Shown here one piece after another: positions 16,083 through 24,495 of a DNA stretch of 64,000 bases; position 1 is the stretch's first letter, and the number at the start of each line of letters is the position of its first letter. The notes under the pieces were generated by a model, which had not been told where the DNA came from, did no database searches, and was given only the letters and a program-made list of their open reading frames with translations. Position numbers and translations under genes: made by a program. Source of the stretch: Halorubellus sp034808145 (lineage in GTDB: Archaea > Halobacteriota > Halobacteria > Halobacteriales > Natrialbaceae); contig NZ_JAXHGM010000002.1 in NCBI RefSeq assembly GCF_034808145.1, positions 186,001 through 250,000 of the forward strand, given 5' to 3'.

Positions 16083-16304
16083 ACCGAGTGTGCGCGAGGC
16101 CGCCCCAAAACCATTTCGGAGCACCCTCGGCGTGGCGGTCGGTAGCACGACCGAGAACTGTCCACGGGTCGGGACGACAGTGGTACAACGACGGCCAGTG
16201 GTCGCTCTTCCAGAACGCTGTAGTGTACCCCGATGTCGTCGACTGGCCTCCCGTGAACGCGTAGTACAGAAAGACTGAAGTAAATATATCCATTGGAAAT
16301 TAGT

Positions 16305-17108
16305 GTGGGGGATTTTCATAACAACGCGTCCCGGCGAGCCCTCCTGAAACGCACTGGAGCAGTCGGAGCGTTCGGGCTTGCGGGAAGTAGCCTGGCGGAC
16401 TCGGTGGAAGCGAGTTCGACCGACGCAGAGTGGATCGACTCGTACTCTGCCAGCGTCTACGAAGAGGAGCAGATCACCGCGAGCAAGTACCGACTTGAGC
16501 ACTCCCTCTCGGTCTCCCTCATCGGGAGTTCGTACGACGATCAGGAGGAGAAGTACCAGCACAAGTATGCTATCACGAGCCTATTGGCGTCCCGATTCAA
16601 CGACGGGTCGAACAGTGAGGGGTACATCAAAGCAGGGACGAACAACGGACTCCAGAATCACGAGTTAAAGATCGGTGTGAATACCTCCGACTTGGAATTG
16701 TGGACCTCGTCGGAACCGGAGAACATCGGCGTCTATCCCAATTCCAGTTCGGACGAGGTTATCTACGGGATCGAAACGGACACGGTCGAAGAAGTATTCG
16801 CTGCTGCAACGTCGGAGATCAACCCCGTCATCGGGTTCGCGTGGACGGTAAACGGAATCCTGCAAACCCTCGCCCCCGAAAAACAGGACGAATGGAGCAC
16901 TCAGGAGCAGATCAGCGGTACCTACGACCCGGGCGATGCGTTCGATTCGTTCCTGTATCTTGAAGCGCTCTTCTACACGGACGACCCCTGCGAGCGAGAT
17001 CCCTTCTACATCAGCTCTGCAGGGAACCGACACAGAGAACTGGAGGACGAGGGGACGTCACACGACGTAACCGTATACACTCCGCAGGTATCTTCGAACC
17101 TGTGTTAG
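16305..17108 (+). CDS. Tat-exported orphan protein with AT-richer codon use
   Basis: This protein of about 267 residues begins with a twin-arginine signal (SRRALLKRTGAVGAFGLAG) and a likely cleavage near SVEASS. The mature part is Ser/Asn/Glu-rich and moderately acidic, with no motif I recognise. Cys-containing DDPCERDP and the final SSNLC could form a disulfide. Its codons use clearly more A and T than the neighbours, suggesting recent transfer or relaxed selection. The TATA-like AAATATAT at about 16282-16289 lies just ahead of the GTG at 16305, which I prefer; a TTG at 16293 would add four residues. The role is unknown. Confidence 0.7.
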   Translation: MGDFHNNASRRALLKRTGAVGAFGLAGSSLADSVEASSTDAEWIDSYSASVYEEEQITASKYRLEHSLSVSLIGSSYDDQEEKYQHKYAITSLLASRFNDGSNSEGYIKAGTNNGLQNHELKIGVNTSDLELWTSSEPENIGVYPNSSSDEVIYGIETDTVEEVFAAATSEINPVIGFAWTVNGILQTLAPEKQDEWSTQEQISGTYDPGDAFDSFLYLEALFYTDDPCERDPFYISSAGNRHRELEDEGTSHDVTVYTPQVSSNLC

Positions 17109-17249
17109 CGCCCACTCAGTGAACGGCGTTCGAGACATGGAGCACCTCCGACTCGTCTCCGACGCCGTCGTCGCCGACCGCGGCTGATGCGCCTCGTGCG
17201 ACGTCCGGATCGACTGCTATCCGTTCCGGACCGATGGCTACCTGGGGCG

Positions 17250-17471
17250 TCAGTCGAACCGCCGACCGATGGCGGCGAGGACGACGCCGACGACGAGGAG
17301 CGCGAGGCCGGCGATGGCGAGCGTCGGATCGACGGTGTCGACGCACTCGGGGTGACACCCCTGCGTGGGCGCACCGGTGGCGAAGACGACGCTCGCGGGC
17401 ACGACGACGAGTCCGACGTAGAGCGCGGTCCACCCGAGTTCGGCGCTCGCCTTCGAGAGCAGTGACGGCAT
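17250..17471 (-). CDS. Small two-helix membrane protein
   Basis: This 73-residue protein has two hydrophobic segments (about residues 12-34 and 50-68), separated by a short loop with a Cys pair (GCHPEC) and ending in a basic IGRRFD. The C-x3-C loop could form a disulfide or bind a metal on the outside; this is inference. The ATG at 17471 precedes a short polar start. No family is recognised. It is separated from the divergent gene at 17598 by 126 bp. Confidence 0.55.
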   Translation of the reverse strand: MPSLLSKASAELGWTALYVGLVVVPASVVFATGAPTQGCHPECVDTVDPTLAIAGLALLVVGVVLAAIGRRFD

Positions 17472-17597
17472 TCGACTCGCCGGTTCGCGGCCGGGGCTTG
17501 TGGTCGTTGCGGTCGGCGGTGTCCGCCAGTCTCCCCCGTCCTTCGTATCGAACCACCGACACGGTGAAGTGGTCTCTGGCGGAAGAGGGATTCTACC

Positions 17598-18452
17598 ATG
17601 GTACTGGTACGCAAACACGCGCTGTATCGGTTGGGAACGATGGCGTGGTGGCTCGTTGTCGCGGGCTCGACCATCGCCGTCGGGACGGGGAACGCCGAGC
17701 CGTACGTCTCGCCGGCGGTCGTCCCGGACGGCCCCGTGGGGCTGTTCGGTAGCATCGTCGCACTGGGCGTTATCGGGACCGTCGCCCTCACCGCCCTCGA
17801 AACCCGGTCCTGGAAGCGGACGGGTCGGCGGGCGGGGCTCTCCCCGGAGGGCGTCGGACTCCGGGGGAAGCCCGACCTCACCGGAACCGTCGACGGCCGC
17901 GCCGTGACCGCGTCCACGTACGAAGGTGAGCACAACAGCGGCGGCGAGGGCGGGACGCAGAGCGTGACGTACACGCTCGTCGAGGCCGACCTGGACGACC
18001 CGACCGACGACGGGTACGTCGTCGGCACGGGCGACGTCTCGGCGTACGACGACGACATCCCCAGTGAAATCCAGACGCAGGCGGTCGACGGCGAGCACTT
18101 CGTCCTCGGCGACGTCTCCGAGGCGGACGCACGGTCCGTCCTCACGCCGCAGCTCGAGGACGCGCTCGACGGCCCCGTGAACGCGGTCGTCGTCGGGAAC
18201 CCGACGGACGCCATCACGTCCGCCATCCCCGACGACGTAGACGGGTACCTCGGGTCGATGCTGGTGTCCGGCATGGAGAGCGCGCTACGGGACAAGGAGA
18301 CCTTCGCGGCCGGGGCGGCGTCGCACGACGAGAAGGGGCTACTCCTGAACGCGACGGAACTCGAAGCCAGAGTCGAGGCCGTGGCCGCCGCAGCGGACGC
18401 GCAGGCGGCCGCGAGGGCCGACGCGACCCGAACGGAACCGTCGCCCGACTGA
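17598..18452 (+). CDS. Membrane-anchored protein of unknown function
   Basis: This 284-residue protein has two N-terminal hydrophobic segments (about 12-32 and 48-68), then a soluble domain (about 80-255) in which VDGRAVTASTYEG and VVVGNPTDAITSAIP are the most distinctive parts. The C-terminus is an Ala-rich helix (EARVEAVAAAADAQAAARADA), probably a coiled coil. It resembles other haloarchaeal membrane proteins with a soluble C-terminal domain, but I cannot assign a family. It converges with the alpha/beta hydrolase gene, with only 10 bp between stops. Confidence 0.65.
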   Translation: MVLVRKHALYRLGTMAWWLVVAGSTIAVGTGNAEPYVSPAVVPDGPVGLFGSIVALGVIGTVALTALETRSWKRTGRRAGLSPEGVGLRGKPDLTGTVDGRAVTASTYEGEHNSGGEGGTQSVTYTLVEADLDDPTDDGYVVGTGDVSAYDDDIPSEIQTQAVDGEHFVLGDVSEADARSVLTPQLEDALDGPVNAVVVGNPTDAITSAIPDDVDGYLGSMLVSGMESALRDKETFAAGAASHDEKGLLLNATELEARVEAVAAAADAQAAARADATRTEPSPD

Positions 18453-18462
18453 GCGGTGCGCC

Positions 18463-19137
18463 TTACGCCGACGTCGACCCGTCGAGGTGCGTCGCGAGGA
18501 ACTCGGCGGCGTCGCGACCGACGTCGTCGTGCTGGCCGACGAAGTGGTGGTCGCTCCCGTACGCGAGCACCTGCTGGTGGCAGCGTTCCGCGGCCTCGAC
18601 CGTCGGCCCCGAGTCGGCGGTCTCGTCGCGTTCACCGTACCCGACCCAGAGCGGGCAGGGGAGTTCCTCGACGGCGGCTGCGGCGTCGAGCGGGCCTCGC
18701 CCGCTCGACTCGTCCGCGGAGCGTGGCTCCGCGCCGTCGAGGTCGTTCGCGAGCCGGCTCGCGGGGGCGAGCACGGCGGCGGCCTGGACGGGGACGTCGA
18801 CGGTCGCGGCGGCGAGGACGGCGATCGCGCCGCCGAAGCTGTAGCCGTAGACGCCGACGGCGTCGTAGCGGTCGGCGGCCCACCGGAGGGCGTTCCGGGC
18901 GTCCTCGCGTTCGCCGTAGCCGTCGTCCCAGTCGCCGTAGTCGAACCGGAGGCAGTCGACGCCACGGTCGGCGAGCGCGTCGCTGGTGGCGGTGAGTCGA
19001 CGGTCGCTCCGGGCCCCGCCCAACTGGGGATGCGGCGGGCACGCGACCACGCACGCGGTCGCGTCCGTGCTGGCGGCGTCGAGGGTCGCGCGGACGTCCC
19101 GGCCACCGGGGACGAGTACCGTGTCGGAGTCAGTCAT
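18463..19137 (-). CDS. Alpha/beta hydrolase (dienelactone hydrolase-like)
   Basis: This 224-residue protein follows the alpha/beta-hydrolase order. An early strand with CVVACPPHPQLGGAR is probably the oxyanion region with the HPQ/PHP signature. The nucleophile elbow is GYSFGG at about residues 98-103 (Ser100 by count). An acidic WVGYGERDETAD loop follows at about 165-176, and a late His lies in YGSDHHFVG. The arrangement fits a Ser-Asp-His triad. These short one-domain enzymes act on esters or dienelactones; the substrate is not predictable. I chose the ATG at 19137 because the upstream part of the frame is Arg/Gly-rich shadow sequence. Confidence 0.82.
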   Translation of the reverse strand: MTDSDTVLVPGGRDVRATLDAASTDATACVVACPPHPQLGGARSDRRLTATSDALADRGVDCLRFDYGDWDDGYGEREDARNALRWAADRYDAVGVYGYSFGGAIAVLAAATVDVPVQAAAVLAPASRLANDLDGAEPRSADESSGRGPLDAAAAVEELPCPLWVGYGERDETADSGPTVEAAERCHQQVLAYGSDHHFVGQHDDVGRDAAEFLATHLDGSTSA

Positions 19138-19416
19138 GTCGACGAGGTAGTCGCGGTCGGCCCTTGAACGCCCCGGCTCTCGGTCGGGTCGACAGTGCAC
19201 GTGGGAGAACCGGGACGAGTCCTCCTCTCCCCCCGGGAGGAGGAGTCCCAGTCGCGCGTGGCCCGATGGCGCCGCGGTGGCAACGGAGCCAGCCCCGTCG
19301 CGTCCGGACGTACGTGCGCCCCGGCAAAATCCCCCGAGCATGCGTCGTCATGGTGCCTGTCGACATGTGACACGTTCTTCCTTTGTGACCGACGCGTACC
19401 CATTCGAAACCTGACG

Positions 19417-19424
19417 CTTTTAAG
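19417..19424 (+). promoter_or_regulatory. TATA box of the PspA-like gene
   Basis: CTTTTAAG lies 24-31 bp before the ATG at 19448, which predicts a leaderless transcript. Confidence 0.6.
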
Positions 19425-19447
19425 GTCGTGGCTGCTAGGAAACGGGT

Positions 19448-20287
19448 ATGGGAATCCTGTCTCGGGCATCGTACATCATCCGGTCGAAACTGAACTCGGT
19501 CCTCAACCGCGCGGAGGACCCGGGGGACTCGCTCGACTACTCCTACGAGCAGATGCGAGACCAGCTCCAGCAGGTCAAGAAGGGCATCGCGGACCTGACG
19601 ACGCAGAAGAAGCGCTTGGAGATGCAGAAGAAGCGCCTCGAGGACAACGTCGAGAAGCACAACGACCAGGCGCGTGAGGCCGTCAAACAGGACCGCGAGG
19701 ACCTGGCGCGGAAGGCCCTCGAGAAGAAGAAGTCGAAGATGAACCAGATCGAGGAGCTCGAGTCCCAGATCGCGGACCTCCAGAACACGCAGGAGCAGCT
19801 CGTCGAGAAGAAGGAGACGCTGCAGCAGCGCATCGAGGAGTTCAAGACGAAGAAGGAGTCGATGAAGGCGCGCTACGAGGCCGCGGAGGCGAGTGCGCGC
19901 GTCAGCGAGGCGATGACGGGCGCGGGCGACGAGATGGAGGACGTCGGGCGGTCCATCGAGCGCGCGGAGGAGCGCACGAACGACATGGAGGCTCGTGCCG
20001 CGGCGATGGACGAGCTCCACGATTCCGGGGCGTTCGACGACGTCCTCAGCGACAAGGACTCCATCGACCGCGAGCTCGAGCAGGTGTCGACCGATTCGAG
20101 CGTGGACGCGGAACTCGACACGCTCAAAGCCGAGATGGGCAAGAGCGAGCCCGCCGAGACGGAGACGGCGTCGGAGACGGAGACGGAGGCGGCGGACGGT
20201 GGCGATGCGAGCGAGGACGCGGGCGGGGAGGTCGCCGACAGCGAGGTCGAGGCGGAACTCGAGGAACTGAAGGACGAGGAGGGGTAG
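19448..20287 (+). CDS. pspA: PspA/IM30 (Vipp1) family membrane-remodelling protein
   Basis: This 279-residue protein begins with an amphipathic helix (GILSRASYIIRSKLNSVLNRAEDP), then long coiled-coil helices (about 30-190) rich in Lys, Gln and Glu. It ends in an acidic, low-complexity Glu/Ala/Thr tail that is longer than in bacterial PspA. This is the PspA/Vipp1 layout, now grouped with ESCRT-III, whose members form helical rods or rings on membranes during stress. I infer a membrane-stabilising role. It is preceded by a strong TATA box and stands alone; no PspBC-like partner is visible. The abundant surface and secretion genes in this window fit a membrane-stress role but do not prove it. 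Confidence 0.9.
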   Translation: MGILSRASYIIRSKLNSVLNRAEDPGDSLDYSYEQMRDQLQQVKKGIADLTTQKKRLEMQKKRLEDNVEKHNDQAREAVKQDREDLARKALEKKKSKMNQIEELESQIADLQNTQEQLVEKKETLQQRIEEFKTKKESMKARYEAAEASARVSEAMTGAGDEMEDVGRSIERAEERTNDMEARAAAMDELHDSGAFDDVLSDKDSIDRELEQVSTDSSVDAELDTLKAEMGKSEPAETETASETETEAADGGDASEDAGGEVADSEVEAELEELKDEEG

Positions 20288-20442
20288 GTCGGTCGTCTCG
20301 GCCGGGGACGGCCGGACGGCTGTCGTTGACGAGACGGTGCTCCCACGGGCTGGGGTCGGGTCCCGGAGGCGGGAAGCAGGTTCTACGGGCGGCTGTCGGG
20401 TTGGCCGGACTGTTTTGAGGGACGCGCTCGAACCGACGGTGC

Positions 20443-21519
20443 ATGAGCGAGGAGCCCGACCAGCCGAGCGACACGATGCGCGAGCGCGCGGCGGCGAGCT
20501 CGCGGAAGCTCCGCGTGCTGATGGGCGTGAACCGGTGGGCGCTCGCGCTCGCCATCGCGGGGTTCGTGTTCGCGACGGTGGTCGCGGTCGGCGTCGTCCA
20601 TCCGACGGAGTCCATCCGGATGCTGCGGACCGGCGATCCGGTCGAGACGCTGTTCCAGGCGCTCGTCGGCGCCATCATCACGGGCGTGACGCTCGTCCTG
20701 ACGTTGAACCAGCTCGTGCTCTCCCAGGAGCTGGGGGCGGTCGGCGATCAGCGCGAGCGCATGGAGGGCGCGATGTCGTTCCGTCGGGACGCCGAGGACG
20801 TGCTGTCGTCGGCGGCGGCTCCGCCGGAGCCGTCGGCGTTCCTGCGGTCGCTCGTCGACGCGAGCGCGGACCGGGCGGACGCGCTCGAAGACGCCGTGGC
20901 GGACGCGGACGCGAGCGCGGAGTTCGCCGACGCCGTCGATTCGTTCGCGCGGTCGGTCGCGGGGAACGCGAACGCGGTCGGCGACGCCCTGGAGGGCGAG
21001 CAGTTCGGGACGTTCGACGTCATCTTCGCGGCGCTTGACTACAACTACTCGTGGAAGCTGTACGCGGCGCGGCGTCTCCGGAACGAGTACGCCGACGAGT
21101 GCACGGACGCGGTGAACGCGGCGTTCGACGACCTCACGGCGGCGCTGGAGCTGTTCGGGCCGGCGCGCGAGCACTTCAAGACGCTCTACTTCCAGTGGGA
21201 GCTCGTCGACCTGTCCCGAGCGATCCTCTACGCGGCGATTCCGGCGCTCGTGACGTCGGTGTCGATGATCGTGTTCTTCGAGCCGGAGGCGGCGTTCCTG
21301 GCGGGCGAGACGCTCGGGGTGTCGCACGCGCTCGTGCTGGTCGCGGGGACGACGACGGTGGCGGTGTTCCCGTTCGCGGTGCTGTTGTCGTACGTCGTCC
21401 GCATCGCGACGGTGACGAAGCGCACGCTCTCCATCGGGCCGTTCATCCTCCGGGAGACCGACCGGAGCGTGGACCTGGACTGGGACAGTGCGACCGTCGA
21501 CGGTGACGAGGACGCGTGA
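20443..21519 (+). CDS. Four-helix membrane protein with large cytoplasmic region
   Basis: This 358-residue protein has two hydrophobic segments near the N-terminus (about 35-55 and 70-92) and two near the C-terminus (about 260-285 and 298-320). Between them is a soluble, Ala/Asp-rich helical region of about 165 residues. The layout, with a 2+2 helix arrangement and TLNQLVLSQELGAV after the second helix, recalls DUF4239-type or bestrophin-like membrane proteins, but the match is weak. No catalytic motif is evident. The next gene is on the same strand after about 70 bp, with a T-run (21559-21564) between, so they may be separate units. Confidence 0.7.
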   Translation: MSEEPDQPSDTMRERAAASSRKLRVLMGVNRWALALAIAGFVFATVVAVGVVHPTESIRMLRTGDPVETLFQALVGAIITGVTLVLTLNQLVLSQELGAVGDQRERMEGAMSFRRDAEDVLSSAAAPPEPSAFLRSLVDASADRADALEDAVADADASAEFADAVDSFARSVAGNANAVGDALEGEQFGTFDVIFAALDYNYSWKLYAARRLRNEYADECTDAVNAAFDDLTAALELFGPAREHFKTLYFQWELVDLSRAILYAAIPALVTSVSMIVFFEPEAAFLAGETLGVSHALVLVAGTTTVAVFPFAVLLSYVVRIATVTKRTLSIGPFILRETDRSVDLDWDSATVDGDEDA

Positions 21520-21558
21520 GGGGAGGGTGAGTCGGTCGCGGCGGTCGGGGCTCGCGTC

Positions 21559-21564
21559 TTTTTT
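21559..21564 (+). terminator. T-run terminator candidate
   Basis: A run of six T after CTCGCGTC lies 40 bp past the stop of the membrane-protein gene. Short U-runs without a hairpin terminate archaeal transcription, so this is a plausible stop for that unit. Confidence 0.35.
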
Positions 21565-21588
21565 CTCGCCGCGTCGGGTAGTCGGGGT

Positions 21589-23634
21589 ATGCGATTGCTG
21601 TTCGTGCACGTCGACGCGGTGTCGCTCTCGCGCGGCGACCGGGCGCTCGACCGGGACGACGCGGACGAGCGTGCGGCGACGACGGCGTCCGAGGCGGCGG
21701 TGGCGTCGGCGTCGTTCGAGGATGCGCTCGTCGCGTTCGCGACGGTCGAGTCGGGCGATGGGACGGCTCCGGGCGCGGTACGTGCGGCCGGCGCGCGTGC
21801 GGTCCGGGAGGCGGCGGCGGACCTGCGCGTGGACGACGTCGTCCTGGTCCCGTCCGCGCTCCTGAGCGCGCGTGCGGCGTCGCCGACGGCGGCGGCCGGG
21901 GTCTGGGACGGCTTCCCGGCGGCGGTCGCGACCGACGACGGGTCGTTCGACGGTGTCGAGGCCGGGACCGGGCCCGCCGCGGGGTTCGCGACGACGGCCG
22001 CCGGCTTCGGGTGGCGGTACGCGGTGGACGTCGAGGCGAAGGCGCACCCGTTCGCGACCGCCGCGTGCACGGTCGACCCCGCCACGAGCGCTGCGGAAGC
22101 GGGTCGCGACGGGGCCACGGTCGAGGGCCAGGACAGGTCCACGACCGAGGGCGACTGGGTGGTGGTCACGCCGGATGGTGGACGCGAGCCGGCGGACGCG
22201 TTCGTCGACGACCGCGCTCGGGGTTCGGGGGTCGTGCGGGCGGTCCGTGCGGTGGTGCCGTCGCTTCCCGCGCCGCCGCGCACGACGCGTTCGCCGTCGG
22301 GGGCGGCACCGCCGGACCGCGGCGACCGCGCTCGCGCGCTCGGGGTCGCCGACCGCGACCCGCTCGACCCGGCCGCTCGCCTGCGGCCCGCCGGTGCGTC
22401 CGTCCGCGACCGGCTCGCGGACGCGGTCGCGGGCCTCGTCGCGGAGCGAGCGCCGTCGCCGCAGCGGGTGGCCGGCCCGCGCGCGCTCGACCTCGACGAC
22501 GACGCGGTGCGAGCGTACGCGGCGACGCTCGACGCCGGCGGGCACGGGGTCGCGCTCGCGGACCGACGGGTGCTCCCGGACGCGCTCGGCGCGGGGACGG
22601 CGCTCGCGACGCTCGCGGACGCCGGCGTGGATGCGACCGACGCCCCGCTCGCGGTCTTCGACGCCGACGCCCCGGCCCCCGCCGCCACCGGAACGTGGGA
22701 TGGGAGTTCGGGCACGCGGGATGCGCTGTCGGCGGGGTCGTGCGCGCCGGCGGTCCACGAGGTCCACGCGACCGACGCGGCCGCTCGCGACGCGGTCGCC
22801 GACCACGCCGCGCTCGCGCACTCGCTCGCGGAGGACTGCGCGCTCGACCCGCTGCCGGTCGTCACGACTACTCCTGGGTTCGACGACGCGAACGAGTGGG
22901 CGGGGGCGCTCGCGGCACGCGTCGACGCGCCCGTGCTCGTCAACGTCGACGAGACCGGGCCCGCGGCGTGGCCGCTCCGGGTCGCGGTCGCGGTCGCCAC
23001 GCCCGAGGGCGACGCGCTCCGGACCGGCGTGGTCCGCCTCGACGACGACGGCCTCCGGCACTTCGCGCCCGACGTCGACCCCGTCCCCTCGGTCGTTCAC
23101 GCGGCGCCCGCGGGGGCGCTCGACGCGACGGTCGCCGCAATCTGCGACGCCGGCGCGTCCACGACCACCGAAGGCGCGCCGACGCCGGAGGGAGACGCGA
23201 GCGCCCCGACGCTGGACGAGGACGCGAGCACCTCGACGCCGCTCCCGGACTGGCTCGCCCCGACCCAGGTCCGACTCGTCCCCGTCGCCGACGACCACGT
23301 CGAGCGCGCGGCCGCCATCGCCGCGGCGCTCGCGGACGCAGGGGTTCGCGTCGACGTCGACGACCGCGCGCGCTCGGTCGGTGCACGCATCGAGCGCGCG
23401 GAACGCGAACGCGTCCCCCGGTACGTCGTCGTCGGCGACGACGAGTCCCCCGACGGGGCACTGCCCGTGACCGACGTCGCGACCGGCCGGGAACGCGACC
23501 GGGACGTCGACGCGCTCGCCGCGACGGTCGCGGACGCGGTCGCCGAGGCGACCGTCGGTCGCACGACCGGAACCCGTCCCGCGGCCGCCCCGAGGCGGCT
23601 CTCGGCGCGACTCGCGTTCGACGACGCGAAGTAG
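21589..23634 (+). CDS. Threonyl-tRNA synthetase-like editing protein with degenerate catalytic core
   Basis: This 681-residue protein has the termini of archaeal ThrRS. Residues about 1-150 resemble the archaeal ThrRS editing domain (DTD-like; MRLLFVHVDA at the start, FGWRYAVDVEAKAHPF near its end). Residues about 552-640 form the anticodon-binding domain (WLAPTQVRLVPVAD, DDRARSVGARIERAE, PRYVVVGDDE). The central 400 residues have no recognisable class-II motif 2 or 3; where active ThrRS has a HRALLGSIER-type motif, this protein has VVHAAPAGALDAT. It should therefore not charge tRNA, but could bind and deacylate Ser-tRNA(Thr) in trans, as split ThrRS-ed proteins of some archaea do. The mechanism here is inference. 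Alternatively it is a decaying gene, though no frameshift is seen. Confidence 0.78.
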   Translation: MRLLFVHVDAVSLSRGDRALDRDDADERAATTASEAAVASASFEDALVAFATVESGDGTAPGAVRAAGARAVREAAADLRVDDVVLVPSALLSARAASPTAAAGVWDGFPAAVATDDGSFDGVEAGTGPAAGFATTAAGFGWRYAVDVEAKAHPFATAACTVDPATSAAEAGRDGATVEGQDRSTTEGDWVVVTPDGGREPADAFVDDRARGSGVVRAVRAVVPSLPAPPRTTRSPSGAAPPDRGDRARALGVADRDPLDPAARLRPAGASVRDRLADAVAGLVAERAPSPQRVAGPRALDLDDDAVRAYAATLDAGGHGVALADRRVLPDALGAGTALATLADAGVDATDAPLAVFDADAPAPAATGTWDGSSGTRDALSAGSCAPAVHEVHATDAAARDAVADHAALAHSLAEDCALDPLPVVTTTPGFDDANEWAGALAARVDAPVLVNVDETGPAAWPLRVAVAVATPEGDALRTGVVRLDDDGLRHFAPDVDPVPSVVHAAPAGALDATVAAICDAGASTTTEGAPTPEGDASAPTLDEDASTSTPLPDWLAPTQVRLVPVADDHVERAAAIAAALADAGVRVDVDDRARSVGARIERAERERVPRYVVVGDDESPDGALPVTDVATGRERDRDVDALAATVADAVAEATVGRTTGTRPAAAPRRLSARLAFDDAK

Positions 23635-23721
23635 CGAACGTCGGGGCGGTGCCGAGTGACGGACGTCGAGGACGACGCCCGGTTTCGACCCGCGCTAATT
23701 CGACCCGCTCCGGCCCATAAT

Positions 23722-23730
23722 CTTAATAAT
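23722..23730 (+). promoter_or_regulatory. TATA box deciding the start of the next gene
   Basis: CTTAATAAT lies 25-33 bp before the ATG at 23755. This supports 23755 over an out-of-frame ATG at 23741 and over upstream in-frame starts. Confidence 0.55.
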
Positions 23731-23754
23731 CTGAACACGCATGGTTGTCTCGTC

Positions 23755-24474
23755 ATGCTCGAAGGGTTCGTCACGGCCGGCGTCGGCGTGCTGCTGGCCG
23801 TGGGCGCGTGGGGACTGTACGCCGGCCGGTTCGACGCGCGCGGCGGCCGCGGACAGCTGTTCGTCGACGACGTCGCGTACCTGACACGCGCCGACCTCCG
23901 CGACCCCTCGCGGCTCCTCGACCCGTCGAAGGCCGCGAACCTCGTCATCGCCGCGCTCGAGACGCTCCTGCTCGTCATCGCGACGGTGACCGTCGTCGCG
24001 GTCGCCGCCCGGACGAGCCCCGCGCCGTGGTTCCTCGCGGTCGCCGCGCTCGGCGTGCTCGTCGGCGGCTACCTCGTCTTCCGGGGCGTCTACGTCCGCC
24101 TCGGGTTCGCGGTCCCGGAGACCGCGCGCACCGTGAACGCGTTCGGCGCCGGGTTCGAGCGCGTCGCCGGCGCGGACGCGGCCGCCGACTTCACCGCCAT
24201 CCACGACGCCATGGGGCGCACGCGCGGCACCGGCGACTCGGACGCCGCGACCGCGGCCGTGCTCGCCGCGGCCCGCGCCGACGTCGACCGCGACGCGCTC
24301 CGGGACTGGGCGGCCGACAGCGGTCTCGCCAGTCCAGCGTCGGTCGACGCGCGCGTCGACGACCTCGCCGCCGCCGGCGTCCTCGACCCGGACGCGTTCG
24401 CGCTCGCGGACGACCGCCTCGCGGCCGCCGACCCCGCCGACGTCGCGGCGGTCGCGACGACGGCCATCGCCTGA
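23755..24474 (+). CDS. Membrane protein with C-terminal helix-rich (wHTH-like) region
   Basis: This 239-residue protein has one hydrophobic segment at the very start (about 1-22) and two in the middle (about 65-85 and 88-108). A soluble, Ala/Asp-rich C-terminal region follows, ending with SVDARVDDLAAAGVLDPDAFALADD. That last part has the spacing of a degenerate winged helix-turn-helix, which is inference. No catalytic residues are seen. The transcript is probably leaderless from the TATA box just upstream. It converges with the dgcA gene, with 21 bp between stops. Confidence 0.65.
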   Translation: MLEGFVTAGVGVLLAVGAWGLYAGRFDARGGRGQLFVDDVAYLTRADLRDPSRLLDPSKAANLVIAALETLLLVIATVTVVAVAARTSPAPWFLAVAALGVLVGGYLVFRGVYVRLGFAVPETARTVNAFGAGFERVAGADAAADFTAIHDAMGRTRGTGDSDAATAAVLAAARADVDRDALRDWAADSGLASPASVDARVDDLAAAGVLDPDAFALADDRLAAADPADVAAVATTAIA

Positions 24475-24495
24475 CCGGGCCGCGTTCCGCCCCGC

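Noticed and set aside
20383..23298. Very long open frame (971 codons) on the minus strand
   Set aside because: It lies antisense to two real genes, is Arg/Gly/Val-rich and has no domain; long antisense frames arise from GC-rich codon bias.
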